From Alphaproteobacteria bacterium (GTDB lineage: Bacteria; Pseudomonadota; Alphaproteobacteria; Thalassobaculales; Thalassobaculaceae), in assembly GCA_013203465.1 (NCBI GenBank), contig JABMNR010000047.1:1-44974 (forward strand): a stretch of DNA of 44,974 nucleotides. Direction: 5' to 3'. The notes under the pieces are model-generated. The model was not told the origin of the DNA and did not search any database. It saw only the letters and a program-made list of their open reading frames with translations. Below, piece after piece: positions 1 through 7,759 of this stretch. The number at the start of each line of letters is the position of its first letter. Position 1 is the stretch's first letter. The position numbers and the translations under genes were made by a program.

Positions 1-89
1 CAGAAAGGGCCAAAGTGGCAGAGTTTTAATCCGCCAAAAGCGGGACTATCCCGCTTCTACCGTGGAAGACTTTTGCACCGCCCATTACA
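1..89. mobile_element. Right end of a probable IS21-family insertion sequence
   Basis: Two related 21-bp motifs lie at 15-35 and 62-82. Both begin GTGG and end CCGCC around a TTTT core, and they match at 16 of 21 positions. IS21-family ends are known to carry several such repeated transposase-binding sites. Read inward from base 89 the edge is TGTAATGGGCGGTGCAAAAG, which resembles IS21-type tips starting TGT and followed by a GGCGG block. Between the motifs is a perfect 8-bp stem (38-45 with 49-56, 3-base loop) that could be the terminator of the istAB operon. Homology to cytochrome c starts exactly at base 90, which fixes the boundary. The transposase genes and the left end would be outside the window. 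The family call is inferred from the terminal pattern only. Confidence 0.6.
38..56 (+). terminator. Perfect hairpin inside the IS end
   Basis: AAGCGGGA and TCCCGCTT pair perfectly over 8 bp around a 3-base CTA loop, between the two terminal repeats. It is GC-rich but has no strong T run after it. It may end transcription of the element's operon or stop read-through into the host gene. Confidence 0.4.
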
Positions 90-323
90 ATCACACCGCA
101 CGAGCAGGGCATCGGCGACTGGTCGAGCGACGACATCGCCTACGCGCTCAAAACCGGGTTCCTGCCCGACTTCGATACGTTCGGCAGTTCCATGGTTCCG
201 GTGCAGGAGAATATGGCAAAACTGACCGACGACGATCGTGCGGCCATCGCAGCCTACCTTAAATCACTCCCGCCAAGACTCAGCCGCGGGAAGAAGACGA
301 AAACGAAAACCGGAGAGCCCTGA
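90..323 (+). pseudogene. 3' remnant of a c-type cytochrome gene, cut by the IS end
   Basis: The frame reads ITPHEQGIGDWSSDDIAYAL, then a segment containing GFLPDFDTFGSSMVPV and AAIAAYLKSLPP, ending with a lysine-rich tail and TGA at 321-323. This is the C-terminal half of the small diheme or monoheme cytochrome c proteins that accompany membrane dehydrogenases, where ITPH-xx-GIGDWS and AAYLKSLPP are typical. The haem-binding CxxCH motif and the signal peptide of such proteins lie upstream and are absent. The same frame meets a TAA at 27-29 inside the IS end, and no cytochrome-like sequence is seen in any frame of 1-89. The gene is therefore truncated at base 90 and should not make a working cytochrome. 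Confidence 0.75.
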
Positions 324-348
324 CCAGCGGCGCGCCGTCGTTCGTCTC

Positions 349-381
349 ATACCAAGGTTCACGGATAGAGACCCTTGGTAT
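349..381. terminator. Inverted repeat between convergent genes
   Basis: A 9-bp perfect inverted repeat (ATACCAAGG at 349-357, CCTTGGTAT at 373-381) flanks a 15-base loop, between the end of the cytochrome remnant and the end of the creatininase-family gene. Its right arm reaches the creatininase stop codon. It could act as a two-way terminator, although no T run follows. Confidence 0.4.
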
Positions 382-1127
382 CAAACCTCCGCCATGAAAG
401 CTCGATAATCCTCGATCACGGCGGTGGCCGAGGCCGCCACGAGGCGCCCTCCGGCCTCGGGGGTCGCCAGGAAACTATCGGCCGCGATCCGGCCGTCCGG
501 GTGGATCGATCGGTAGTCATCGGCATCATAAAACGGCCGTGGGCGTGGCGGCGCCGGGTCCATCGGCACCGACTTGATGTGTTCGGGGTAGGCGAACTGG
601 GTCACCGCCACTTCCGAGGCCGTGGCGTGATGGCCGTCCCGATCGCCGTACAGTTCCTTGCACAGCGTGCTCACCGACTGGAAAGCAAACCAACTCGCCA
701 GCTTGCAGCGCACGGCCGGCCGGCCGAGACCGGGGTTCAGGCTTCGCTCGGCGTGGATTTCGCTGAAGGCGGCGGCGGTGGTCGGGATGTTGCCGCCGTG
801 CCCATTGAGGAAGTAGAACCGCTCGAACCCGTTGCGGGCGAGCGACAGTACCGTGTCCTTGATCACCGCGATCAGCGTGGTCGGCCGCAACGCGATCGAC
901 CCCGGAAACGCCAAGTGGTGTTGCGCCATGCCGATCGACAGCGTCGGTCCGACCACGCAACCCAGCTCTTCCGCCGCCCGGTCGGCGATCACCTCGGGAC
1001 AAATCGCATCGGTGCCGATCAGCCCGATCGGCCCGTGTTGTTCGGTCGAGCCGATGGGGATGATGATTCCCCGATCACGTTTCAGGTAAGCCTCGACCTC
1101 CATCCAGGTCATCAATTGCAGACGCAT
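381..1127 (-). CDS. Creatininase-family amidohydrolase
   Basis: This 248-residue protein has the length and motifs of the creatininase family (metal-dependent cyclic amide hydrolases such as creatininase, and the related MftE and FAPy-deformylase enzymes). Visible metal-site elements are IGSTEQHGP (residues 25-33, with Glu29 and His31), Asp40, the NGHGGN loop at 108-113 and Glu172 in ATASEVA. These fit the usual two-metal centre. The start ATG is preceded by a GGGGGAGAGG purine run. It follows the kinase remnant on the same strand with a 90-base gap. The substrate cannot be told from sequence: proteins of this type occur beside uptake and catabolic genes, and the adjoining amidase hints at amide or heterocycle breakdown, but that link is only inference. 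Confidence 0.8.
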   Translation of the reverse strand: MRLQLMTWMEVEAYLKRDRGIIIPIGSTEQHGPIGLIGTDAICPEVIADRAAEELGCVVGPTLSIGMAQHHLAFPGSIALRPTTLIAVIKDTVLSLARNGFERFYFLNGHGGNIPTTAAAFSEIHAERSLNPGLGRPAVRCKLASWFAFQSVSTLCKELYGDRDGHHATASEVAVTQFAYPEHIKSVPMDPAPPRPRPFYDADDYRSIHPDGRIAADSFLATPEAGGRLVAASATAVIEDYRAFMAEV

Positions 1128-1217
1128 GGCCCTCTCCCCCGCCGCCGTTCACTCACGCGTTTATCATACCGCCCCCTAAGATATTGAATGCGGGACGGAT
1201 TCACAGCTTAAATCAAA

Positions 1218-1731
1218 TCACGTCGGCTGGCCGGACGGGATCACACGGGCAAGTGCCGAGAGCAGCACGGGCCAGTCGAACGGCTTGGCGACACTCTCCG
1301 TCATGCCGGCGTCGGTATAGATTTCCAGTTGCTCACGAAGAGCGTCGGCGGTTAGGGCGATGATCGGCACCGTGGCGCCGTAGTCGTTCATGGCACGGAT
1401 ACGGCGAGCCGCTTCCACCCCGTCCATGACCGGCATGCGAATATCCATCAGGATGACGTCGTAGCGCCGGCCGTCGGTCAGCATGTCCAGGCACACTTGG
1501 CCGTTGTCGGCGACGTCCACCTGGTGCCCCAACGCGGTCAAATATTCCCGCATCAGCATCCGGTTTAGATCGACATCATCGACCGCCAGAATCGTGAGGC
1601 TGTGGTTTGATTTTTCAGGCACGACGTCCACTTGCTCCCGCACCGTCTCGGCCATCGGCAAACGGATCTCGAAGAAGAAGCGCGCCGCGACCAACGTCCA
1701 AATCTACACCAGACCCCTTCCAGCAGGGTGA
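1218..1731 (-). pseudogene. Tail of a hybrid sensor histidine kinase: frameshifted HATPase end plus intact receiver domain
   Basis: The longest open frame (from a TTG at 1694) begins ARFFFEIRLP, which is the classic last strand of a histidine-kinase ATPase domain, and continues into a complete receiver domain. The receiver has an acidic pair (AVDDVD), phospho-acceptor Asp in LMDIRMP, Thr in IALTAD and Lys in VAKPF. Just upstream, another frame reads GVDLDVGRGA, the residues expected directly before RFFFEI. The kinase tail is thus split by a frameshift near 1680, and everything upstream is replaced by the amidase gene. An internal ATG at 1655 (MAETVREQ) could still yield a 145-residue single-domain response regulator, so the receiver may remain functional. 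Confidence 0.7.
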
Positions 1732-3024
1732 TCAGACGGCGGTCGCCCCTCGATCAACCAGCGCACGCTCGAGCCAGGCGGCCACGGCAAGTGCCCGCGC
1801 GTCCTCGCCGTATCCCGTGACGATCTGAACCCCAACCGGCAGGCCCCGGCCGCCGGTGCCCGCGGGAATGGTCACACATGGCCACCGCAGCAACGTCCAG
1901 ACCTTGTTGAACAGCGGATCGCCGGTGAATTCCAGGCCTTCCGGCGCCTCGCCCGACGCGGGGACCGTCAGAATCGCGTCGATCCCGTCAAGCCGCGCCG
2001 CCGCCTCGTTGCGGAACACGTCGGCCTCGGCCATCGCCGCGAAATACGCGTCGTCGTCGATCGCGCGGCCGGCGGCGATCGTCTCGCGATAGAAATCGCT
2101 GAGCTTGTCGTAAGCGTTGTCGTATTCCCAGGCCAAGGCCCGCCCCGCCTCCGCCGTCATGATGGTGGCGTGAACCGGGTCCATCGCTTCGAACCGGGTC
2201 CAGTCGACCAGTCCCGCAACCGACGCGCCCGCGGCCTGTGCCGCCTCTCGCGCACGCTCCAGCGCAGCGCCGCCATCCTCGTCGATGCGGTCGGCGAACG
2301 GCACGTGGATGGCAAGCCGGGGTGGTGCTGCGTCGAAGGTGTCGAGTCGGGGCGGCGTGGCGCCACGAAGCGCACCGTCGAACAGGGCTATGTCCTCGAC
2401 CGCGCGGGCGAAGGTGCCAACCGTATCGAAATACCCCGACAACTCCTTAACCCCGGCCCGATCATAGGTGCCGAAGGTCGGCTTGAACCCGACCACCCCG
2501 CAATAGGCCGCCGGCCGGATGACCGAACCCGCCGTCTGGGTGCCGAACGCCAGGGGTACCATGCAGTCCGCCACCGCCGCCGCCGATCCGCTGGAGGAGC
2601 CGCCCGGCGTGTGCGCTAGGTTATGGGGATTGCGGGTCTTGCCCGGTCGTCGCCAGGCGAATTCGGTCGTCACTGTCTTGCCGATCACCACCCCGCCAAC
2701 CGATCGGGTTCGGGCGACCACGGCCGCGTCCTCGGTTGGCTGATTGCCCTCATAAATCGACGAGCCATAGGCCGTCGGCATGTCGGCGGTGTCGATCAAA
2801 TCCTTCGCCGCCACCGGCAACCCTCGCAGTGGCCCGATCCCCGACGCGGTACGTACGGCGGCGCGCGCCGCCTCCGGATCAAGATGAATAAAGGCACCGA
2901 CCTCCGGCTCCCGCTCGGCGATCCGGGCCTGGCATGCCTGCATCAGTGCCTCGGCCGTCAAGGTGCCGGCTTCGATCCGGCGCAACGCCGCCCACGCGGT
3001 CAAGGCGTTCGGGTTATCGCTCAT
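1732..3024 (-). CDS. Amidase-signature family amidase
   Basis: This 430-residue enzyme belongs to the amidase signature family (GatA-like), which hydrolyses carboxamides through a Ser-cisSer-Lys triad. The catalytic Lys is Lys74 in PVAAKDLIDT, the Gly/Ser-rich loop is TPGGSSSGSAAAVA (139-152), and the nucleophile Ser lies in GTQTAGSVIRPA (Ser167). Its length is typical of stand-alone amidases rather than GatA, and no gatB or gatC lies nearby, so a tRNA amidotransferase role is unlikely. Its ATG overlaps the stop codon of the broken yjbQ-like gene in an ATGA arrangement, which shows that the two were once translated as a coupled pair. The substrate is unknown. Confidence 0.88.
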   Translation of the reverse strand: MSDNPNALTAWAALRRIEAGTLTAEALMQACQARIAEREPEVGAFIHLDPEAARAAVRTASGIGPLRGLPVAAKDLIDTADMPTAYGSSIYEGNQPTEDAAVVARTRSVGGVVIGKTVTTEFAWRRPGKTRNPHNLAHTPGGSSSGSAAAVADCMVPLAFGTQTAGSVIRPAAYCGVVGFKPTFGTYDRAGVKELSGYFDTVGTFARAVEDIALFDGALRGATPPRLDTFDAAPPRLAIHVPFADRIDEDGGAALERAREAAQAAGASVAGLVDWTRFEAMDPVHATIMTAEAGRALAWEYDNAYDKLSDFYRETIAAGRAIDDDAYFAAMAEADVFRNEAAARLDGIDAILTVPASGEAPEGLEFTGDPLFNKVWTLLRWPCVTIPAGTGGRGLPVGVQIVTGYGEDARALAVAAWLERALVDRGATAV

Positions 3025-3237
3025 GCTTGAGCTCCCATGACATGCAAGATCACCTCGCGGCGGTGGGGGGCAGTTCGATGTTCAACCAGATACACCCCTG
3101 CCAGATGCCCAGCAACGGCTGACCGTGACCACCGGAATCGCGATTGAGGTCTGGGTAAACGCCGACCGGATATGGGCGGGCGTCTCGATCGGTGACACGG
3201 TTTGTGACTGGAAGGTAACGGGATGGGGTTGGCTCAT
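3021..3237 (-). pseudogene. Remnant of a YjbQ-family gene with two frameshifts
   Basis: Three consecutive reading frames together rebuild the C-terminal half of a YjbQ (secondary thiamine-phosphate synthase, UPF0047) protein. Frame one, from ATG 3237, gives ETPAHIRSAFTQTSIAIPVVT, abbreviated here to the key part AHIRSAF...SIAIPV. Frame two gives GQPLLGIWQG. Frame three gives VYLVEHRTAPHRREVILHVM and the stop. Family members read PAHL..., then IPV..G.L.LGTWQGIYL.EHR, without breaks. The N-terminal half is missing, and the divergent glycosylase gene starts about 85 bases upstream. Its stop TGA (3021-3023) overlaps the amidase ATG. The gene cannot make a full product. Confidence 0.75.
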
Positions 3238-3321
3238 GAGGCGATCATAGGAGCTACGGCGTGACGACCCAAGTGCCCGGGCCGCTTGAGGGATCGACGA
3301 CGCCGGTCTAGCGTGTCGACC

Positions 3322-3972
3322 ATGACAATGGAGACCCGCTGCGCCGCCCTGAGCGATGCCCTTGACCGGCTGACAGCGATCGATCCGGCCATCGCCCGCG
3401 CCATCGCCGAAGTCGGTGCGCCCGAGCCACGCGTTCTTGAACCGGGCTTCGCCGCTCTGCTACGCATTATCGTGGGCCAACAGGTCTCGACCGCCTCCGC
3501 CGAGGCGATCCGCACGCGGCTATGGGACGCCGGCGCCGACGATCCCGAGCGGTACCTCGTGCTTGACGACGCCGCACTCGGCGCGATCGGGCTGTCGCGC
3601 GCCAAGATACGGTACGGCCGGGCGCTGGCCGAGGCGGTGGTGTCCGGATGTCTCGATCCGCGGGCCCTGTCTCGGCTCTCGGGTGCGGAGGCCGACGCCG
3701 CGTTAACGGCGCTTCCTGGTATTGGCCGCTGGACATCAGACATTTACCGGATGTTCGCGCTCGGCGACATGGATGTGTTTCCCTCCGGCGACTTGGCGTT
3801 GCGCGAGGGCGTTCGCCTGCTCGACGACGCGATCGACCGTCCGTCGCCCAGCGACACCGACGCACGCGCCTTGGACTGGCGACCACACCGCAGCGCGGCG
3901 GCGCTGCTTCTGTGGCGGCTGTATCGGGTTCGCCGCGGCGTCGCGGTGTTGGGCGCCGACACCGGCTCGTGA
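3322..3972 (+). CDS. AlkA-like DNA-3-methyladenine glycosylase (HhH-GPD)
   Basis: This is a 216-residue helix-hairpin-helix DNA glycosylase. It removes alkylated bases such as 3-methyladenine in base excision repair. Visible features are the LLRIIVGQQVST helix (47-58), the hairpin LPGIGRWTSD (131-140) and the catalytic Asp157 in VFPSGDLAL, all typical of AlkA-type enzymes. The ATG at 3322 is preferred over an upstream in-frame TTG at 3286 that would add unrelated basic residues. A second ATG follows at 3328. It lacks the N-terminal beta domain of E. coli AlkA and so resembles the short bacterial form. It is divergent from the yjbQ remnant and stands alone. Confidence 0.88.
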   Translation: MTMETRCAALSDALDRLTAIDPAIARAIAEVGAPEPRVLEPGFAALLRIIVGQQVSTASAEAIRTRLWDAGADDPERYLVLDDAALGAIGLSRAKIRYGRALAEAVVSGCLDPRALSRLSGAEADAALTALPGIGRWTSDIYRMFALGDMDVFPSGDLALREGVRLLDDAIDRPSPSDTDARALDWRPHRSAAALLLWRLYRVRRGVAVLGADTGS

Positions 3973-4111
3973 ACAACATTTCCCGAGATGGTGGCGGGAC
4001 TTGCGTCGCTCTGATAATCTGGCATTTCAAGAAAACTGTGTGTAATTAAACTGCGAGTGATGAGGGGCATCGGGGACGTGCGAGAAAACCGGAACAATGT
4101 CCGGTCGTTGT

Positions 4112-4140
4112 GCCGTCTTATGACGGCGATGAACGCCGTC
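4112..4140 (+). promoter_or_regulatory. Mutually exclusive hairpins in the leader of the GGDEF-EAL gene
   Basis: GCCGTC (4112-4117) can pair with GACGGC (4122-4127) around a TTAT loop. The same middle block, extended to GACGGCG, can instead pair with CGCCGTC (4134-4140) around ATGAA. The two stems share one arm and so cannot form together, 24 bases before the ATG at 4164. This could be a switch or chance GC symmetry. If translation starts at GTG 4110 instead, the segment is coding. Confidence 0.3.
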
Positions 4141-4163
4141 CCGGGCATGCCGGAGACGGAGGC

Positions 4164-6644
4164 ATGACGACGACCGCTCCCCTGCCGGCCGGCGGTGATG
4201 ACACCCCCTTCCAGAGCGCCCTTGACGCCTTGGACAACGGCTATTTGATTTTCGACGCCAACGATCGCCTCGTTGCATTCAATGACGCGATACGGGGCTT
4301 GCTGCCACAGATCGCGGACCTGTTCCGGGTTGGTGTCTCTTTCGAGGCGTTGGCCCGTGCCGACGCCGAGCACACCGCCGGTTCCCCTTACGCGGTCGAT
4401 GGGTGGTTGACCACGCGGCTGGCGTGGCACCGTCAGCCCCGGTCCTCGTTCGACAAACAACTGCCGGACGGCCGCTGGTTGCGCGGCTCGGATCATGCCA
4501 CCTCGGACGGCGGCCGGATCCTGGTCTATCGCGACGTTACGGACGAGAGGCGGCACGCCGAGGAAGCCGAGCGCTACACCACGCTGCTGCGCGGCACCCT
4601 CGAGAACATTAGCCAAGGCTTGGTCGCGTTCGATGAACATCTCCGCCTGATGATGTGGAATGCACGCTGCTTCGAGCTGCTCGACCTCCCCGACACCTTT
4701 GCCCAGGCGGGCACACCCCTCGTCGATATCGTTCGGTACCAGGCCAACCGGGGCGAGTTTGGCGAGGGCGAACCAGCAGTACTGACAACCCAAGTCATGT
4801 CGATGTTCACCGACCCCCAGGGCGCGACCTATGAACGCGAAACTCATAAGGGGGTGATGCTCAGCGTGAAGGTTCGACCGCTCGGTAAGGGGGGGTTCGT
4901 AGCAACCTTCAGCGACGTGACCGAGCGCAAGAACGCCGAGCAGGCCCTGCGCGATAGCGAACAACGATACGCCCTGGCCGCCACCGGGTCCAACGACGGG
5001 TTGTGGGACTGGGATCTGGTAAATAACCGCATCTACCTATCCGAACGTTGGAAGGAGATGCTTGGCTGCGCCGAGGACGAGATTGGCGACGGCGCCGAGG
5101 AGTGGTTCAGCCGCATCCATCCCGAGGACGTTCAGCGGGTGACCGCGCAACTCGACACCCATTTGAGCGACGTGACCTCGCACTTCGAAAGCGAGCACAG
5201 GGTTCGTCACCGCGACGAAAGCTACCGTTGGATGCTCGTCCGCGGGCTGGCGGTGCGCGATGGTCCGGGAGGGGCCAACCGCATCGCGGGCTCGATGACT
5301 GACATTACGGATCGCAAGCGGGCCGAGGAGCAGTCGATCCATGACGCACTGCACGACAGCCTGACCGGCTTGCCCAACCGTACCCTCTTCCTGGAACGGG
5401 TTCGCCAGGCGCTGTCCCGCGTGCGACGAACGCCGTCGGCCCGGTTTGCCGTGATTTATCTAGACCTTGACCGCTTTAAAGTAGTCAATGAAAGCCTAGG
5501 CCACGCGCACGGCGACGACCTGATCATCGCGGCCGCCCGCCGCCTGGAGCAGAGCCTGAAATTCGGCGACACCGTTGCTCGACTAGGCGGAGACGAGTTC
5601 GCCATTTTGTTAGAGGACGTGGCCGACAAAGAAGAGGCGACATCGATCGCCGACATACTGCAAAAGGCGTTGTCCGCGCCGTTCACCCTCGGCACCAAGG
5701 AGATATTCACCACGGCCTCGATGGGTATCGCGCATTCCGGCGAGGAATACCTGCGGCCGGAAGACATTCTCCGCGATTCCGAACTCGCCATGTACCGGGC
5801 GAAGGAGTTGGGCAAGGCGCGGTCCGTTGCGTTCGATCCCGCCATGCGCGGAACCGCGGCGACACCGCTCGACGTCGAAACGGACCTCCGCCGGGCGCTT
5901 GATCGCGGCGAGATGGCCTTGCATTTCCAACCAATCATCTCCCTGGCCGACGGCCGGATCCGAGGGTTCGAGGCGCTGATGCGCTGGACCCATCCGGAGC
6001 GAGGCGACGTGCCGCCGGCCGATTTCATCCCGTTGGCCGAGGAAACCGGGATGATCGTCGAGTTGGGTGAGTGGGTGCTGCGCAATGCCTGCGCTCAGAT
6101 GGTTGCATGGAATCAACAGCACGCGCCATCGGCTCCGCTCGAAGTCAGTGTCAACATTTCCGGTCGCCAGTTCACCCAGATCGACCTCGTGCGCATGGTG
6201 ACGAATAGCTTGGATAGCTCGGGGCTGAGCCCGAATCTCCTGAAGCTGGAGATCACCGAGAGTGCCCTGATGGAGAACGCCCAACGCTCGGTCCAGATGC
6301 TGCAGCAGCTCAAGGAACTCGACATCAAGATCTGTGTCGATGATTTCGGAACGGGGTACAGCTCCCTTAGCTATCTTCATACCTTCCCGATCGACACGCT
6401 CAAGATCGACAAATCCTTCGTCCGGGATATGGGCCGCAACCGCCACAATCTTGAGATCGTCCGCACGATTGCTTTGTTGGCGCAGAATCTCCGGCTTGAC
6501 GTGATCGCCGAAGGTGTGGAGACGCCGGAACAACTTGCTCAGCTTCGCGCCATTGGCTGTGGTTACGCCCAGGGTTATCTGTTCTCGCGCGCGCTCACTA
6601 TCGAGGCCGTCGACCATCTGCTGGCAGAGAACCGAAGCTGGTAG
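4164..6644 (+). CDS. Cyclic-di-GMP protein with three PAS-type domains, GGDEF and EAL
   Basis: This 826-residue cytoplasmic protein has three PAS-like sensor regions (about 12-125, 135-255 and 265-390; the third has the WDWDLVNN...EEWFSRIHPED pattern of PAS_3). They are followed by a GGDEF domain with intact GGDEF at 475-479 and an EAL domain. EAL signatures are FEALMRW (Glu603), LEITES, DDFGTGYSSL, LKIDKSFV, AEGVET and QGYLFSRAL, so phosphodiesterase activity is likely. The inhibitory site five residues before GGDEF reads KFGD instead of RxxD, so product feedback may be weak. No membrane span is seen. The ATG at 4164 with GGAG upstream is preferred; a GTG at 4110 would add 18 residues. A small membrane protein follows after 22 bases and is probably co-transcribed. 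Confidence 0.92.
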   Translation: MTTTAPLPAGGDDTPFQSALDALDNGYLIFDANDRLVAFNDAIRGLLPQIADLFRVGVSFEALARADAEHTAGSPYAVDGWLTTRLAWHRQPRSSFDKQLPDGRWLRGSDHATSDGGRILVYRDVTDERRHAEEAERYTTLLRGTLENISQGLVAFDEHLRLMMWNARCFELLDLPDTFAQAGTPLVDIVRYQANRGEFGEGEPAVLTTQVMSMFTDPQGATYERETHKGVMLSVKVRPLGKGGFVATFSDVTERKNAEQALRDSEQRYALAATGSNDGLWDWDLVNNRIYLSERWKEMLGCAEDEIGDGAEEWFSRIHPEDVQRVTAQLDTHLSDVTSHFESEHRVRHRDESYRWMLVRGLAVRDGPGGANRIAGSMTDITDRKRAEEQSIHDALHDSLTGLPNRTLFLERVRQALSRVRRTPSARFAVIYLDLDRFKVVNESLGHAHGDDLIIAAARRLEQSLKFGDTVARLGGDEFAILLEDVADKEEATSIADILQKALSAPFTLGTKEIFTTASMGIAHSGEEYLRPEDILRDSELAMYRAKELGKARSVAFDPAMRGTAATPLDVETDLRRALDRGEMALHFQPIISLADGRIRGFEALMRWTHPERGDVPPADFIPLAEETGMIVELGEWVLRNACAQMVAWNQQHAPSAPLEVSVNISGRQFTQIDLVRMVTNSLDSSGLSPNLLKLEITESALMENAQRSVQMLQQLKELDIKICVDDFGTGYSSLSYLHTFPIDTLKIDKSFVRDMGRNRHNLEIVRTIALLAQNLRLDVIAEGVETPEQLAQLRAIGCGYAQGYLFSRALTIEAVDHLLAENRSW

Positions 6645-6666
6645 AACCCATTAGGAGATCGGGCGT

Positions 6667-7734
6667 ATGCGCCGTTACGACGTGTATTTCCTTCAGAAGA
6701 AGGTGGCGGGAGGCTGGGAAACCGCCGAGAAGGCGCCCTCGGCCTCGGTGCTGATCGGCTCTCTCGTCCGTAATTTCGAGGACCGTGAGGATGCCGCCGT
6801 TCGGGTGGTCGCCGCCAATTGGGACAAGGCCGCCCGCGATTGGGTGTTCGAGCAAGTGTTCTTCGTCGACCGCGCGGCGATCGATCTGACATTGGCGGAA
6901 CCAGACGACGAGGAGCCGGACACCTCTCCCTGGGAACCCGCCGTCAGCCACGAGCCGGAACCGGAGACCGGCCCGGCGTATACCATGACGTCGAACGACC
7001 AGGAGCCCGTGCCCGGCGGACGCGGTTTCGCCGATGCCATCCAGGCGGCCGATCGCGAACAAGACCTTGAGTCCGACAGCCCAACTAAAAACTGGTCGTT
7101 CGATGACGACGGTAAAGACGACGTTGAGGAAGACGACACCTTCCGCCGTCTTGGGTTCACGCGAGCCGGCCAACAGGCGCCAGTGGGTCCGCCACCCTCC
7201 TTCTCGTCCGAGCGCCGCCGCAGCGGCCGCCCGCTCTTCATCATCGGCACCGTGCTGATCGCCCTGATCCTCACCGGAGCGGCGGCGGTGGCCCTTATGG
7301 TCGCCTTCGACTCGCCGCATATCCACCCGCTGATCGAGCGGGCGCGGGAGTTGGCTGGCGGCATGGATCACGACGTCGGATCACCGCCACCATCGATGCC
7401 CGACACCGTCATGCCAACCACCAGCGGCCAAGTGATCACCTACGTCGGTGTGGCGCCACGTCTGCGCGGACGCTGGTCGAGTGGGTCGTGCTCGGCGGGC
7501 TACGTCGAGTTCGGCGATCATGGGTACGTGATCGTCGCCGAGAACAGGCCCCCGTCGGTTGAAATTCCAATCCTCGAGACGCTGGAAGACGAGTACACAT
7601 GGTTCCTGCGGCGGTCGCCCCATCTGGTGGAGCATTTCCAAAAACTGGGGTCCAACGACATCCAGAAAATCGGTGACACCACCCGCAGCGGCTTCCTGCA
7701 AAGCACCTACGAGATCATGGCCCGCTGCCCCTGA
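6667..7734 (+). CDS. Unknown one-span membrane protein downstream of the c-di-GMP gene
   Basis: I do not recognise this 355-residue protein. It has three parts. Residues 1-75 are a compact N-terminal unit (starts MRRYDVYFLQKK, with aromatic strands and a WVFEQVFFVD motif). Residues 75-180 are a very acidic, probably disordered linker. A single span follows at about 190-214, preceded by SSERRRSGR. By the positive-inside rule the N-terminal unit is cytosolic and residues 225-355 are periplasmic. The periplasmic part contains Cys275 and Cys354, which could form a disulfide, and patterns such as GRWSSGSCSAGYVEF. AGGAG lies eight bases before the ATG. The tight spacing after the GGDEF-EAL gene suggests a shared function, but this is inference. 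Confidence 0.8.
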   Translation: MRRYDVYFLQKKVAGGWETAEKAPSASVLIGSLVRNFEDREDAAVRVVAANWDKAARDWVFEQVFFVDRAAIDLTLAEPDDEEPDTSPWEPAVSHEPEPETGPAYTMTSNDQEPVPGGRGFADAIQAADREQDLESDSPTKNWSFDDDGKDDVEEDDTFRRLGFTRAGQQAPVGPPPSFSSERRRSGRPLFIIGTVLIALILTGAAAVALMVAFDSPHIHPLIERARELAGGMDHDVGSPPPSMPDTVMPTTSGQVITYVGVAPRLRGRWSSGSCSAGYVEFGDHGYVIVAENRPPSVEIPILETLEDEYTWFLRRSPHLVEHFQKLGSNDIQKIGDTTRSGFLQSTYEIMARCP

Positions 7735-7759
7735 ACACGCGTGCTCCAATGCGGGTTTG

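Noticed and set aside
375-1187. 270-residue open frame on the plus strand
   Set aside because: It runs antisense to the creatininase-family gene, is very Arg-rich and has no domain; it is a GC codon-bias shadow.
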